Below are positions 50,801 through 61,000 of a stretch of 64,000 bases of DNA, in pieces. Source of the DNA: CAYQQU01 sp964419545 (GTDB lineage: Bacteria > Bacteroidota > Bacteroidia > Chitinophagales > Saprospiraceae); the NCBI GenBank assembly GCA_964419545.1, contig CAYQQU010000004.1, forward strand, positions 62,001 through 126,000, in the 5' to 3' direction. The notes below the pieces were generated by a model that was given only the letters and a program-made list of their open reading frames with translations, did not search any database and had not been told where the DNA came from. The translations under genes were made by a program, and so were the position numbers. Numbering within the stretch: position 1 is the first letter of the stretch; each line of letters starts with the position of its first letter.

Positions 50801-53800
50801 CGCTCCAGGTTTGCTGGCCCGTCCCTTCGGCCCCGTCGATCGTGAACGACAGGTCGATCACTTCGGGGGCCGTGGCGGCGCATATCGGCGGGATCTCCGC
50901 AATTTCCAGCTGGCGTTCCGGGCAGGGCAGGGTGCTGCAGCTTTGCTGGACGGTAACCGGCGGGCAGGTGTTATTGCTCAGCACGGTAACTTCGAATTGT
51001 ACCTCCTGTTCGGGTTGCAGGCCCTGGATGAGGTAGCTGGTGGTTTCTATAAAACTGCCGGCGGGGCCGTTCAGCACATTGACCTCGTAGCCGGCCGCAG
51101 AGGGGTATTCGTTCCAGTGAAAACTAAGCTCTGTGACCGTAGCCTGACAGTCGATCGTGGGCAATAACAATATTGTTTCCAGCAACAATTCCTGCGTGGC
51201 GGTATCGGCGGCGCAGTCCCCGGCGTCGACGATGAGGCTCAGGTTTTTAACGCCTGCTGCCGGCCAGAAAACCCAGTGCGGGCCGGGGCCGAAGCCGGGC
51301 TCAGCGATGCCGCCGTCAAAATCCCAGATGTAGTCGGCGCCGGGCGGGGCGACGCCGTCAAAAGTGATCTGCACGGTGTCTTCTACGCAAAGCGGGGAGC
51401 TTAATACAAAGCCGGCCTCCGGCTGGTCCAGCACGTTGAGGTATAAGGTATCGGTATAGATGCAAACGTCTTCGGCGTAGGTCAGGACGATGGGGACCGC
51501 TGATCCCACAATGGAGTCGTCGCTCCGCCAGCGACCGTTGGCGGGGTCGATAATGCCGGGGCCGCTCCAGGTCAGCGCCCCCAATGCGCTGCCGCCGTTC
51601 AGCTGGTAGGTCAGTTGCAGGGTATCCGGCGCCCCTGACCAGCAGACCGGCGCTACCGGGTCGATCGCCACGGTGACATCCGGACAGGGCAGGGTGGAGC
51701 AGGAATCGATCGCGATGACGTCGGGGCAGGGACCGGCTCCCGAAGCGGTCAACTCGAAAACCACCGGCTGATCGGGCATGAGATTTTCGATCCGGTAACT
51801 TTGGTTGGTGTTAAAAACGCCGGGCGGGCCTTCCAGGGTTCCGCCCGTATAGGTCAGGCCGGGCGCCGGGTTCCAGAAAAACTCCACACTGGAGAAATTG
51901 GCCGAACAGCTGATCTGCGGCGTATCGAGCGGCGCCTCGACGAAGATCAGCGCCTCCTCAGCGGCCGATGCACAGCCGTTTTCACTGACCGTCAGCGCTA
52001 CCGGGTAGGTTCCGGCAGCCGGCCATTGCAAGGTGTAGGGGCCCTGCGTCTGACCCGCTACGACCTCCGCTTCTCCAAAGTCCCAGTTGAAAATAGCGGC
52101 CGGGCCGGCGTTGCCGGTATAGGTCACCACGGCCCCGTCGCCAAGGCAGATGGTATCCGGTGCGATGAAGGAGGGATCGGGGCGGGTGTATACCTGCAGG
52201 GGCAGCGTGTCGGTATATTCGCAAAGGCCTTCGGTGTAGGTGAAAAGGATCTGGTGATCGCCGTTACCGGCGGCGGCGGCGCTGAAGAGGCCGTTGGCGG
52301 GATCGACGATGCCGGGCCCGCTCCATTGATGGAGGCCGTCGCCCTGGTTGTTGCTCAGGGTAACACCGAGGGGAAGCACCGCCGGCGCATCGGGGAGGCA
52401 GAATACGGGGTAATCAGCGAAGTCAATGATTATCTCCGGGCAAGGGCCCGCGGTACAGGTAGCAGTCACTGTGGTGTCGGCGCAGCCGCCGGTCCCGTCC
52501 ATGGTCAGGGCGATCGTCGCGGCTTCGTCCAGGTCGAGGCCGCTCACCAGAAAGCTGGTGTCGGAACTGAAGACGCCGGCCGGTCCGGCGAGTTGCTGCA
52601 GTTCCGGGTCGCCGGATGGCGGATCATCCCAAAAAAACTCCACTGCGTCGGGAGATTCCCAGCAGTGGAGTGTAGGGGGGATTGGCGCCGCCGAGACATT
52701 CACCGTTTGGGTGAATATCGCCGACTGGCAACTGTTTTCAATTATGGTTAGACTGATGCTTTTTACACCAGGGGTTTGCCATTGCAAGGTATAGGGTCCG
52801 GCGCCGCTGCCGTCGATCACCTCGGCGCCGTCGAAGTCCCACTGAAAGACCGCCGTCGGGCCGGCCGTTCCGGTGAAAGTCAGGGTAGTCGGCTGGTGTA
52901 CGCACACGCTGTCCGGGGCGTAAAAAGAAGCGGCCGGGGATGCGGCGACGACGATCTGCAGACTGTCCTGCCAACTGCAATTCAGGTAAGTATAACGGTA
53001 AATGATGGTATGAGTTCCCGCGCCGGCTTCCTGAGGGTCAAACAGGCCGGTCGAGGCGTCGGTGATTCCCGGGCCGGACCATTCTCCACTGCCGCCATTG
53101 CTGTAGCTCAGGCTGACGGAAAGCGTAAAGGGCGTGGTTTGAGGCGTCAGACAAACGGTGTCGATGGCGGGAAAGCTGATGGTCAGGTCGGGGCAGGGCA
53201 ACGTGGAACAAATCAGGGCGGTCGGTTCTTCGCTGGGGCAGCCCTGTGGGTGGAGGGCCTGGACGAAAAATTCATAAGTCTGACCGGGTTCGAGATTGGT
53301 CAGGGATACGAAGTTGGTATCCGTCACCAGCGTATCCAGACCGGTAATCTGCACCCGGTAGTCTACTGTATCATTTAATTCCGGCCAGGTGACCACCAGG
53401 GAACCGGTAGTTGCCGGTCCACACTCCGGAACGGGCGCGTCCGGAACCGGGAGCACCGTCACGGTATCCCGTTGTACGGCGGTGCAGCCGTTATCGGTGA
53501 TGCTGAGCACCAGGGCTTTCCGGCCGGTGTCGGGCCAGCGTATCTCGAACGTATCGGCCGGCAGGAGCGGGTCGGTGGTTCCGCCGGAAAGCTGCCAGTC
53601 GACCAGGGCGCTTGCCGGCGGGATGGCGTCTACCGTAAGCAGCACCGATTCGTCCAGACAAATGGTGTCCGCTGAGAGGGAAAAAGCGGCTGCGGGCCCC
53701 GCTGCGAGGAAAACCGTATCGGTGAGCGCGTCCGCGCAGCCGGCCGGGCCTGCTTCGTAAGTAAGCAAGTAAGCGCCGGTATCCGAAGACAAAGGCAGGA

Positions 53801-54809
53801 TACTGTCGAGTTGTCCATCGATGCGCCACCGGCCGCCCGGGGTAGCGCCGGGACTGAGCAGATCGTCGAGGATCAGGGTGTCGCCCGACTGGCAGATCGG
53901 GTCGGGCGCCGTCCATGCGGCGTTGGCCGGCCCGCTGATGTGGATCTGGTGGGAGTCGCGGTCGTCACAAGGGAAAAAACCGACGATGTAAGTCAGGGTA
54001 TAGTCGCCGGCTGGGTGATCGGCCGGGTCGAAGACGGAAGGAATGGGGACATCGTCCAATTGCCAGCTGCCGGTGTCATCGGTTCCGGCATCCAGATAAT
54101 CGAAGAGGTCGATCGGGCCGTTGAGCGAGCATAAAGTATCGGGGGGCGTCCATCCGGCTTGCGGTAAAGGTTCGATCTCCACCAGTATGTTCAGGGTGTT
54201 TTCGCAGGGAGGATCGCCCAGGGTGTAGGATACGTTGTGAAAGCCGGCGCCGAGCAGGCCGGGGTTGAATTCCGGGATCGGATCGCCTTCCACTTCCCAA
54301 TACCCGCCGGGATCGATGCCCGGACACAACATGATGAAGGGATCGAACGGCTGGGTGTTGACGCATAGCACCGTCGGGGGTTCCCAGCATGGGTCGGGCA
54401 GCCCCTCGATGACGATATTTTGCGTATGGCTTACCTGATCGGGGCCCGTGCCGACCGTGTAGGTGACGATCACCGTAGCGCCGGCCAGCGAGTCGGTGAC
54501 CCATTCCCCGGCTTCAAAGACAGTACGGACAAAACCTTGTACCGTCCATTCGCCGCCGGGCGTTGCGCCGGGGTCCAGCAGGGTATTGAGGGGAAAGGAA
54601 GGGCTGGTGACGCAAAGGCCGACGGGCGCCGTCCAGGATGCGTTAGCGACAAGAGAAGCACGTTGGGCCGCGGCCCGGCTGGCGCCCCCCTTGCTGTTTA
54701 TCCCTTGATCGTTGCTGTGGTGGCTGCCGTTGGCCTGGAGGGTTCCGGCAATCAATACCGCGTTGAACATCCACGCCAAGGCAAGCGATAGTTGCCTTTG
54801 ATTTTTCAT
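47820..54809 (-). CDS. Giant T9SS type B secreted protein with five tandem repeats (2329 residues)
   Basis: From the ATG at 54809 the product has a signal peptide (MKNQRQLSLALAWMFNAVLIAG); the open frame upstream to 54992 is not leader-like. After an N-terminal part of about 500 residues with PKD-like repeats (TAPDPICQSGDTLILDD), five repeats of about 253 residues follow, each with PKD-like and FN3-like parts: a ...CSTLPCPD... linker, GPGIIDPANGLW, TYTEGLC and GYEVTLINGAGG-type FN3 strands. The C-terminus has YVPNVFSPNNDGVNDGF and the last ~90 residues of a gliding-motility-type T9SS type B sorting domain (to GGDVLLLPR). It is expected at the cell surface as adhesin or matrix protein. It follows the second giant gene on the same strand, with a 228-bp gap. 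Confidence 0.9.
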   Translation of the reverse strand: MKNQRQLSLALAWMFNAVLIAGTLQANGSHHSNDQGINSKGGASRAAAQRASLVANASWTAPVGLCVTSPSFPLNTLLDPGATPGGEWTVQGFVRTVFEAGEWVTDSLAGATVIVTYTVGTGPDQVSHTQNIVIEGLPDPCWEPPTVLCVNTQPFDPFIMLCPGIDPGGYWEVEGDPIPEFNPGLLGAGFHNVSYTLGDPPCENTLNILVEIEPLPQAGWTPPDTLCSLNGPIDLFDYLDAGTDDTGSWQLDDVPIPSVFDPADHPAGDYTLTYIVGFFPCDDRDSHQIHISGPANAAWTAPDPICQSGDTLILDDLLSPGATPGGRWRIDGQLDSILPLSSDTGAYLLTYEAGPAGCADALTDTVFLAAGPAAAFSLSADTICLDESVLLTVDAIPPASALVDWQLSGGTTDPLLPADTFEIRWPDTGRKALVLSITDNGCTAVQRDTVTVLPVPDAPVPECGPATTGSLVVTWPELNDTVDYRVQITGLDTLVTDTNFVSLTNLEPGQTYEFFVQALHPQGCPSEEPTALICSTLPCPDLTISFPAIDTVCLTPQTTPFTLSVSLSYSNGGSGEWSGPGITDASTGLFDPQEAGAGTHTIIYRYTYLNCSWQDSLQIVVAASPAASFYAPDSVCVHQPTTLTFTGTAGPTAVFQWDFDGAEVIDGSGAGPYTLQWQTPGVKSISLTIIENSCQSAIFTQTVNVSAAPIPPTLHCWESPDAVEFFWDDPPSGDPELQQLAGPAGVFSSDTSFLVSGLDLDEAATIALTMDGTGGCADTTVTATCTAGPCPEIIIDFADYPVFCLPDAPAVLPLGVTLSNNQGDGLHQWSGPGIVDPANGLFSAAAAGNGDHQILFTYTEGLCEYTDTLPLQVYTRPDPSFIAPDTICLGDGAVVTYTGNAGPAAIFNWDFGEAEVVAGQTQGPYTLQWPAAGTYPVALTVSENGCASAAEEALIFVEAPLDTPQISCSANFSSVEFFWNPAPGLTYTGGTLEGPPGVFNTNQSYRIENLMPDQPVVFELTASGAGPCPDVIAIDSCSTLPCPDVTVAIDPVAPVCWSGAPDTLQLTYQLNGGSALGALTWSGPGIIDPANGRWRSDDSIVGSAVPIVLTYAEDVCIYTDTLYLNVLDQPEAGFVLSSPLCVEDTVQITFDGVAPPGADYIWDFDGGIAEPGFGPGPHWVFWPAAGVKNLSLIVDAGDCAADTATQELLLETILLLPTIDCQATVTELSFHWNEYPSAAGYEVNVLNGPAGSFIETTSYLIQGLQPEQEVQFEVTVLSNNTCPPVTVQQSCSTLPCPERQLEIAEIPPICAATAPEVIDLSFTIDGAEGTGQQTWSGPGIINAGQGLWQRSMDMSEQTIPITLTYSEGPCVYRDTLFIEIPPPPTVDFTAETPICETDTSQLTIISDLPQSASLLWHFGEGATVGPDEDWVFWNAPGSYTVALQVLVDNCPSDTVRRTVVVHPELAPPVISCSAEDSLLSLAWTPVDGAVGYELIHLEGSEGQFAGDFLYQVDGLSPGDSVTVEVVAYSGNDCPAVSSVVTCGTPLCPDLSIAIDSLPDICLDADADTLLNPGYTLTGDDGSGLVTWSGEGLLDAQAGIWSIAAGLSEGEIPIFVTYTEGICIARDTALLRVQARPTADFVLPDSICLGDTVDLSYAGNASPTAIFDWDFGGGEVDPGAAPGPYRITWNTAGAFPVSLTVSANGCVSEPVSRLIEVGAPLPLPEVECTTGYDSVTFSWTPAPAAAGYEVTLINGAGGQMTGANRYSVSGLLPEQEVMINLTALSPNSCPSPVVQAGCTTLACPEIDVRLTADTVICAGDSVGVTIGFSGNIDGPFDLTLVVADQPYLLSGLVSDTTLYFQPDGNTEVVISQAAWPAAPECSLNLPAPLTIVVLDAFSSGQPLPDLSICRGEERLITLADRLEGESGGGRWTDISTSPAGAGFDETAGALATAMLLPGAYRFEYAPPAGASCGPESSVVNIVVNERPVADAGPPGALTCSDTALVLGGPLTSTGPGLRYTWVSLTGSGPAMPAALNPVVTQPGLYRLRVEDIHSTCFDTSSVRISSEQYMLLPFLSVEPVLCHGDANGLIRVDTVEGGVGPYTYRLTGYPAQTTPVFSRLDDGVYQLEVRDANGCTGAETVFLDDPPPLSFQLTAQLGSDTLRVPQGSQVDLEVLADFPIDSIYWMPEELNEQESPTRKRYLVEKNVQISALAFDENGCLVFDALPLLVGISPQIYVPNVFSPNNDGVNDGFTLFTNHEVEEIENLRVFSRWGELVFERESFQPNDESLGWNGIFRGQPMGVGVFTYTAKVRLIDDSTRILGGDVLLLPR
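49403..53215 (-). repeat. Five tandem coding repeats of about 760 bp
   Basis: Copies are marked by the CP(D/E) linker after CSTLPC-like motifs; these fall near 53194, 52438, 51690, 50925, 50166 and 49403, giving a spacing of 748-765 bp. Each unit encodes about 253 residues. The spacing is nearly constant, with divergence between copies, so the array is old rather than freshly expanded. Confidence 0.8.
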
Positions 54810-55037
54810 AATCGGTTGGTCGCCATAGGCGAACGCTGTGATTTTTCGGGTTTTCAGATTAAACAAATAGGGTAATAACTCATGTGCTCCCACAGAGCAC
54901 CACAACTGGGGAAGATGTTCGATCGTGGGGAATAGACCAGGAGTTAGCTGTTCATGGGTGGGGGAATCGAGGCGGCGGGTGCTACCGGGCAACAGCCGCA
55001 GCTTCGATGATCAGGTCGGAGAAAATCTTATACGAAG

Positions 55038-58000
55038 TTAATCAATTAATGTCACATCTCCTTTCAATAAGACGATTGTTCCATCAATTAGTTCAACTTC
55101 CGTCCAATATACAAAAACTCCGGGATTCATTTGCTGCCCCCGGTGGAGGCCGTCCCAGCCGTAAGTCGGATCATTGGGCGGGAAACCGTATTCTTCAAAG
55201 ACCGGTTCTCCCCAGCGGTTAAAGATCTGCAGCACATTGACCTGTTTTACTGCATCCGTTTTGGCGTAAACCAAGAAACGGTCGTTAGTCCCGTCATTAT
55301 TGTACGGGGAAAATGCGCTGGGCACGTATACCGGTGCTTCCTGGACGACCAGCATGATCTCGGTTTCTGCCGTACAGCCGTTCTGGTTTTCGACGGTCAC
55401 CTGATAGGTCGTCGTTTCGAGAGGGCTGGCAAGCGGCTGCAGGCAATCGGTGCAGCTGAGGTGGCGCTCGGGCGTCCACTGCACCGAAGCGATTTCTTCG
55501 GCGAGGAGGTTGACCTCCACTCCGATCCGGTAGGTGTCGCCCAGGGTGATGACTTCCATCGGTTTGACGTAGAGGTTGACCGGCGTCGGCTCCGGGATCG
55601 TGACCAACTCCTGGATTTCGCAGCCGTTGGCGTCCTGGACCACCACCCCGAACAGCCCGGGAGGAAGATCGGTAAAGGCATTCTGGCTGCCGAACGTATC
55701 CCCTGCGTCTACCGAATACAAGTAAGGCGGAACGCCCCCTTCCACGGAGGCGACCGTGATGGCGGCGCGGTCACCCGGGCAGTTGGGCGGTATGGCGTTG
55801 AGTTCCATCGTTTCGGGAATCGTTTCGCTGACGAGGACCGCGTCGATGGCCGTACAACCGTTCTCCGTATTTTCCACCGTCAACTGGTACATGCCGGGGA
55901 GGTTGATCAGGGGGCTCGTCGTCGTTTGGCCACTGACGATAAAACCGTCGTCGGTTGTCCATTCATAGGCGATGGCGGCGCCGCTTGAGGAGGCCCCGCC
56001 GTCGAGCGAAACGCTCGTTCGCTCACAGTGGAGCGACTGCTCGGGCCCGGCTTCCGCCAGCGGCGGCGTGGTGTTTTCGACTACGGTGACGCTTTCGCTG
56101 CTGCTGCAGCCGTTGTCCGGATCGGTGACCGTCAGCCGATAAAGACCGGCTACGGAGATGGTGATCGAGGTAGGGTTATCCAGCCCGATTACTTGTCCGG
56201 CGGCGTTGCGCCACTGATGTTCAAAGCCGGGATCGGCAAGTGCGGTAAGGGTAATGGCCGGTGTATCACAAGTGATGGCTGCCGGCGGAAGGATGGCTAC
56301 CTCGGGCAGGTCCTCGTCCCGGCTGATCTGCACCTCGTCCGAAGCCTGACAGCCGTTGTCGGGATTGGTAACGGTGAGCAGGTAGAGGCCGGGCTCGTTT
56401 ACTTCCGGGGTCAGGGTGGCGGCGCCGTTGAGTATTTGCCCTTCGCTGGTCGTCCAGAGATAGGTGAAGCCGGCGCCGGCTTCACTCGAACCGTTCAATA
56501 TCAGGGACGGCGAATCACAATCGAGCTGTATCTCCGGCCCGGCGTCCGCTGCGGGCGCGATGGTGTCCACGGCAACCGCTACGGAAGCGATTTGCGTACA
56601 ACCGTTGTCGGTATCGGTCACCAAGAGCGTATACTGGCCGGCGGCGCCGACGGAGGGCGTAAGCGTATTCGCGCCCGTCAGGATCTGCCCGTCGTTCGTA
56701 CTCCAGGAATAGGCGAGCGTACCGTTGCCTGTCGCTTCTGCGGAAAGCGTGCGCACCGGCGCCGCGCAGGTAATGGGAAGGGCGGCGGCAATGGTCGGCA
56801 AAGGAGCCAGGGTGTCGACTGCAATGCTCACTAGATCGGATTCGGTACAGCCGTTTTGCAGGTCGGTCACCTGCATTTCATAAAGGCCGGCCTGATTGAT
56901 GACCGGCTGCGGCGTGTCGGCTCCTGCTATGATGCCGGGCCCGGACCAGTTGAAGGCTACATCGGCGCTGCCTTCGGAGGAGCCGCTGAGCGTCGCTTCC
57001 GGCGCATTGCAGGTAAGGGTGAACCCAGGGCCCGCCTCGGCTGCAGGTGCGATGGTATCCACGGTGACGGTGGTGAGGTCGCTATTCGTGCAACCGGTAT
57101 TGGTGTTGATCACGGTCAATTGATAGTCGCCGGCGCCGCCCACTTCGGGGCTGAGGGTTGCTGCGCCGGCCAGGATGAGGCCGTCGTCGGTCGTCCATTC
57201 GTAAAGAATGCCGGGGCCCGTTGCCGAGTTACCGCCATCCAGCGCCAGGGCCGGTGCATCGCAGGTGAGTGTGAGGGTGGGTCCGGCCTCGACTTGCGGC
57301 AGGTCCTGATCGGAGGTTACGGTCACGGCGGCGGTGGCCGAACAGCCGTTGGCGTTGTCCGTTACTTCGAGCAGGTACAGCCCGGCTTCTTCTATGGCGG
57401 GCGCATTGCTGCCGGCGCCCGCTACAATGCTTCCGTTGTCGGTCGTCCAGATATAGGTAATGCTGCCGCCGGTGCTTGACTCGCCGCCGTCCAGCGTAAT
57501 TACCGGGTCCTGGCAGGTCAGGACGGCCGGAGGCGCGATGGCCGCCAGAGGGACCTCAAAGTTTTCATCAATGGCTACGGTGCTCGTATCGGAGCAGAGA
57601 CTGGCGGTGTTCAGCGCGACGAGCTGGTACAGGCCGGCCTGGTCGACCAGCGGATTCAGGGTATTGGCGTCTTGTAAAATATTGCCGTCGTCCGTTGTCC
57701 ATTCGTAGGTGATGCCGGTTCCCTGGGAAGAGCCGGCGCCGTCGAGGGTGAGCACCGGCTGATTGCAGTTCAGGGTCGCTTCCGCTCCGGCTTCGGCCTG
57801 GGGCGTGGAGAAGTCTGCGGAAACCACCAGCTCGTCCTGGCTGGTGCAACCGTTATCGGCGTCGGTAACGACCAGTTGATAAGTACCCGGCTGGTCGATC
57901 GTCAGGGTGGATTCTGTGGCCCATGCTTCTTCGTCGCGGAGCCACAGGTAGGTTAGCGTGCTGCTCCCGGCCTCGATATCCGGGACGACGGAAAGCGAGG

Positions 58001-61000
58001 GTTGGCCGCAGTTGAGTATCCGGTCTGGGCCGACGGCTACCTCCGGCAGGTCGAGGCTTGCCGTTACCACTACGCTGTCGAGGGCGGTGCAGCCGTTGGC
58101 GGTATTCAGCACTTGCAGTACGTACCATCCACCCTGGTCGACCACCAGACTGGATAGCGTCGAATCTGTGGAAATCTCGCCATCTTCAGCACGCCACTCG
58201 TATACGATCTCAGGGCCGCTGCTGCTGTTGCCGCCCAGGATCAGTTCCGGCTGGGTGCAATCCAGCTCCTGGTCCGGCCCGGCATCGGCCACCGGAGCGG
58301 CGAAATCGGTATTTACCGTTACTGAGGTGCTCGCCGTACACTGGCTGGTGAGGTCGGTGATTTCCAGCGAAAAGAGGCCGGGCGTTTCCGTGGTCAGCGT
58401 GGTGAGGTCCTGGCCTTCCACCAGGCTGCCGTCGGGTTGCTGCCAGCGGTAGACGTAGTTCTGGCCCTGGGAGGAAGCCGTGGCATCCAGCGTGACGGCC
58501 GGATTGTCGCAATTCAGTATGGCGGACGGAGCGATGCCGGCTTCGGGCGTCTCGAAATTGGCGCTTACCGTTACGGTGTCCTGACTTACGCAACCGTTTT
58601 CGGTATTGTTGACCGTGAGCACGTAGGCGCCCGGCTGGTCGACGGTAGGGGTGAGGCTGCCCGCGGGAAGCGTCAGGCCGTTATCGCTTTCCCAAACGAG
58701 CTCGAAGGGCGGCCCGCTGCTGGATGCCAGCGCCTGCAGGTTGTAGGTCGACTGTGCGCAGTTGATCAGGCCGTCGGGGCCGGCATCGGCTATCGGAGCG
58801 CTTTTGTCTTCGGTAATGAAGACGGAATCGGCGGTCACACAGCCGTTGGCGTTATTTTCTACGGTAAGGATGTAAAGGCCGCCCGTCGTTACGGTTGGCG
58901 TCAGGGTATTTTGTCCGCCGGCGATGGCGCCGTCCGGGCTCTCCCAGGCGTAGCTGAGATCGCCGCCCTGACTGGAGGCCAGTCCGTCGAGCGCGCCTTC
59001 CGGCAGGTTGCAGTCGAGTTGAAAACCGGTCCCTGCACTGGCCGTGGGATAGTTGAAATCTTCGGATACCGTCACGGAGGTCGTATCGGCGCAGCCGCTG
59101 TCGGCATTGGTCACGACGAGCTGGTAAATGCCGGCGGCATCCGCTACTGCGACCGTGCTGTCGGCGCCGCCGGCGAGGTTGCCGTCATTGGTCGACCATT
59201 GGTAGGTGAATTCGGGGCCCTGGCTGGCGCCCGCGCTGCTGAGCAGGGTCTGCGGCTGGTCGCAGTTGAGTATATTCGCGGCGACGGCGGCAGCGACCGG
59301 AATTTCGAAGTCGGAAGAGACCACCAGGGTGTCGGCCGCGGTACAGCCGTTTTCGGTATTGGTAATCAGCAGGGCGTAAGCACCGGCCTGCTCGATGGTC
59401 TGGTCGAGTGTAGGCGGCAGGTCGGTCCCGTTGTCCGCCGTCCAGGCATACGTAAATTCCGGCCCGGTACTGGAGCTCCCGCCCGTAAGGGTGAAAGCCG
59501 GGTTGTCACAGTCAAGGGTCTGGTCAGGCCCGAGGTCAGCTACCGGCGCGGTTTTGTCTTCAGCTACGACAACGGAGTCGACGGCGGTGCAGCCGTTTTC
59601 CTGGTTGAAGACGGTGAGCAGGTAAAGGCCGCCGCTTTCTGCCTGCGGCGCCAGGGAGTTGAGGTCCCCGTTAAGCGATCCGTCTTCGGTCGACCAATCA
59701 TAAGTGAAGTTATCTCCCTGGCTGGAGGCGGCGCCGTTGAGGGGACTGACCGGCAGGTCGCAGTTCAGTTCCAGGTCGGGCCCGGCCTCGGCGATGGGCG
59801 CCGTGATATCCTGTTCCACCAGCACCGTAGCGGTGGCGATGCAGCTGTTGCTGAGATCGGTGACCGTAAGTACGTAGGCGCCGGGCTCGGTGACCACGGG
59901 TTGCAGGAGGGCGCTGGTGTCGAAGGGGTTGTTTTCGAGGCTGGTCCACTGTATGGCAATATTGCTGCCGTTGGTGGTGCCGCTTGCGTCGATGGTTACT
60001 TCTTCCACGACGCAATTGAGCGTGGCGTCAACGGCGGCGACGGCCGTCGGGGCGTTGCTGTTCTCGGAGATCAGGACGGAGTCGATAGCGGTGCAGCCGT
60101 TTTCGGTATCGGTAACCGTGAGGAAATAGCCGGCCGGCTGAGTAACGACCGGGTTCAGCGATTCGCTCCCGCTTTGGATATTGCCGTCGGTCGTGGTCCA
60201 TTCGTAGGTGAAAATCGCGCCGGTGCTGGAGCCGCTGCCGTCGAGGGTGGCGTCGCTGGTCTCACAGTCGAGTTCAAAATCGGGGCCGGCCTCCGCCAGG
60301 GGGCTGTCGGTATTTTGGCTGACCTCCAGGCTGTCGGTGCTGAAGCAGCCGTTGGTCGTATCGGTGATGGCCAGCAGGTAGGTTCCCGGCTGATCGGCGG
60401 TGGTGACCAGGGTATCCGTCGCACCGGTAATGGCCCCGTCGGCAGTCGACCAACTGTACTGGTAGGCCGGTCCGGTGCTCGAAGCCGATGCGTCCAGTGC
60501 AACGGCCGGCTGGTCGCAGGTCAGCACGTCCGCCGGTTGCAGGGCAATGAGTGGGGCCGTCGTATTTTCAGCTACTTCGACGGTCGCTTCGCCGGAGCAG
60601 CCATTTTGATTGTCGGTGATCGTCAGCAGGTATTGTCCCGGAGCGTCAACGGCAGGGCTGAGCCCGTCTTCGCCGTCCGTAAAATTGCCGTTGTTGGTCG
60701 ACCATTCGAGGGTAAATGAAGCGCCGCTACTGGAGCCGGTAGCGTCCAGGGTGACGCTGGTAAGGTCACAGGTCAGGGTATCGGCCGGAGCGAGAAGCGC
60801 GATGGGGGCCAGCGTATCCTGCAGGACGACCACCTCGGTGGTGTCGGTACAGCCGTTATCGCCGTTGGTAACGATCAATTGGTAGGTTCCCGGCGCATCG
60901 ACGGTGGCTTCCGCCTCATCATCGGCGCCCGTCAGATTGCCGTCGTCGGTCTGCCAGGCAAACGAAGCGTTCGGCCCGCCGGTGGAAGCCTGTCCGCTGA

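Noticed and set aside
55029..55042. Sequence resembling one arm of a loxP site (TATACGAAGTTA)
   Set aside because: Only a single near-match arm, with no spacer and second arm; it overlaps the end of the adhesin gene and is most likely chance.
58437..60719. Plus-strand open frame of 760 codons inside the 2810-residue adhesin gene
   Set aside because: It is antisense to the repeat array; its length comes from the repeated, GC-rich units. No family-like pattern or signal is present and the other strand has a clear domain layout.
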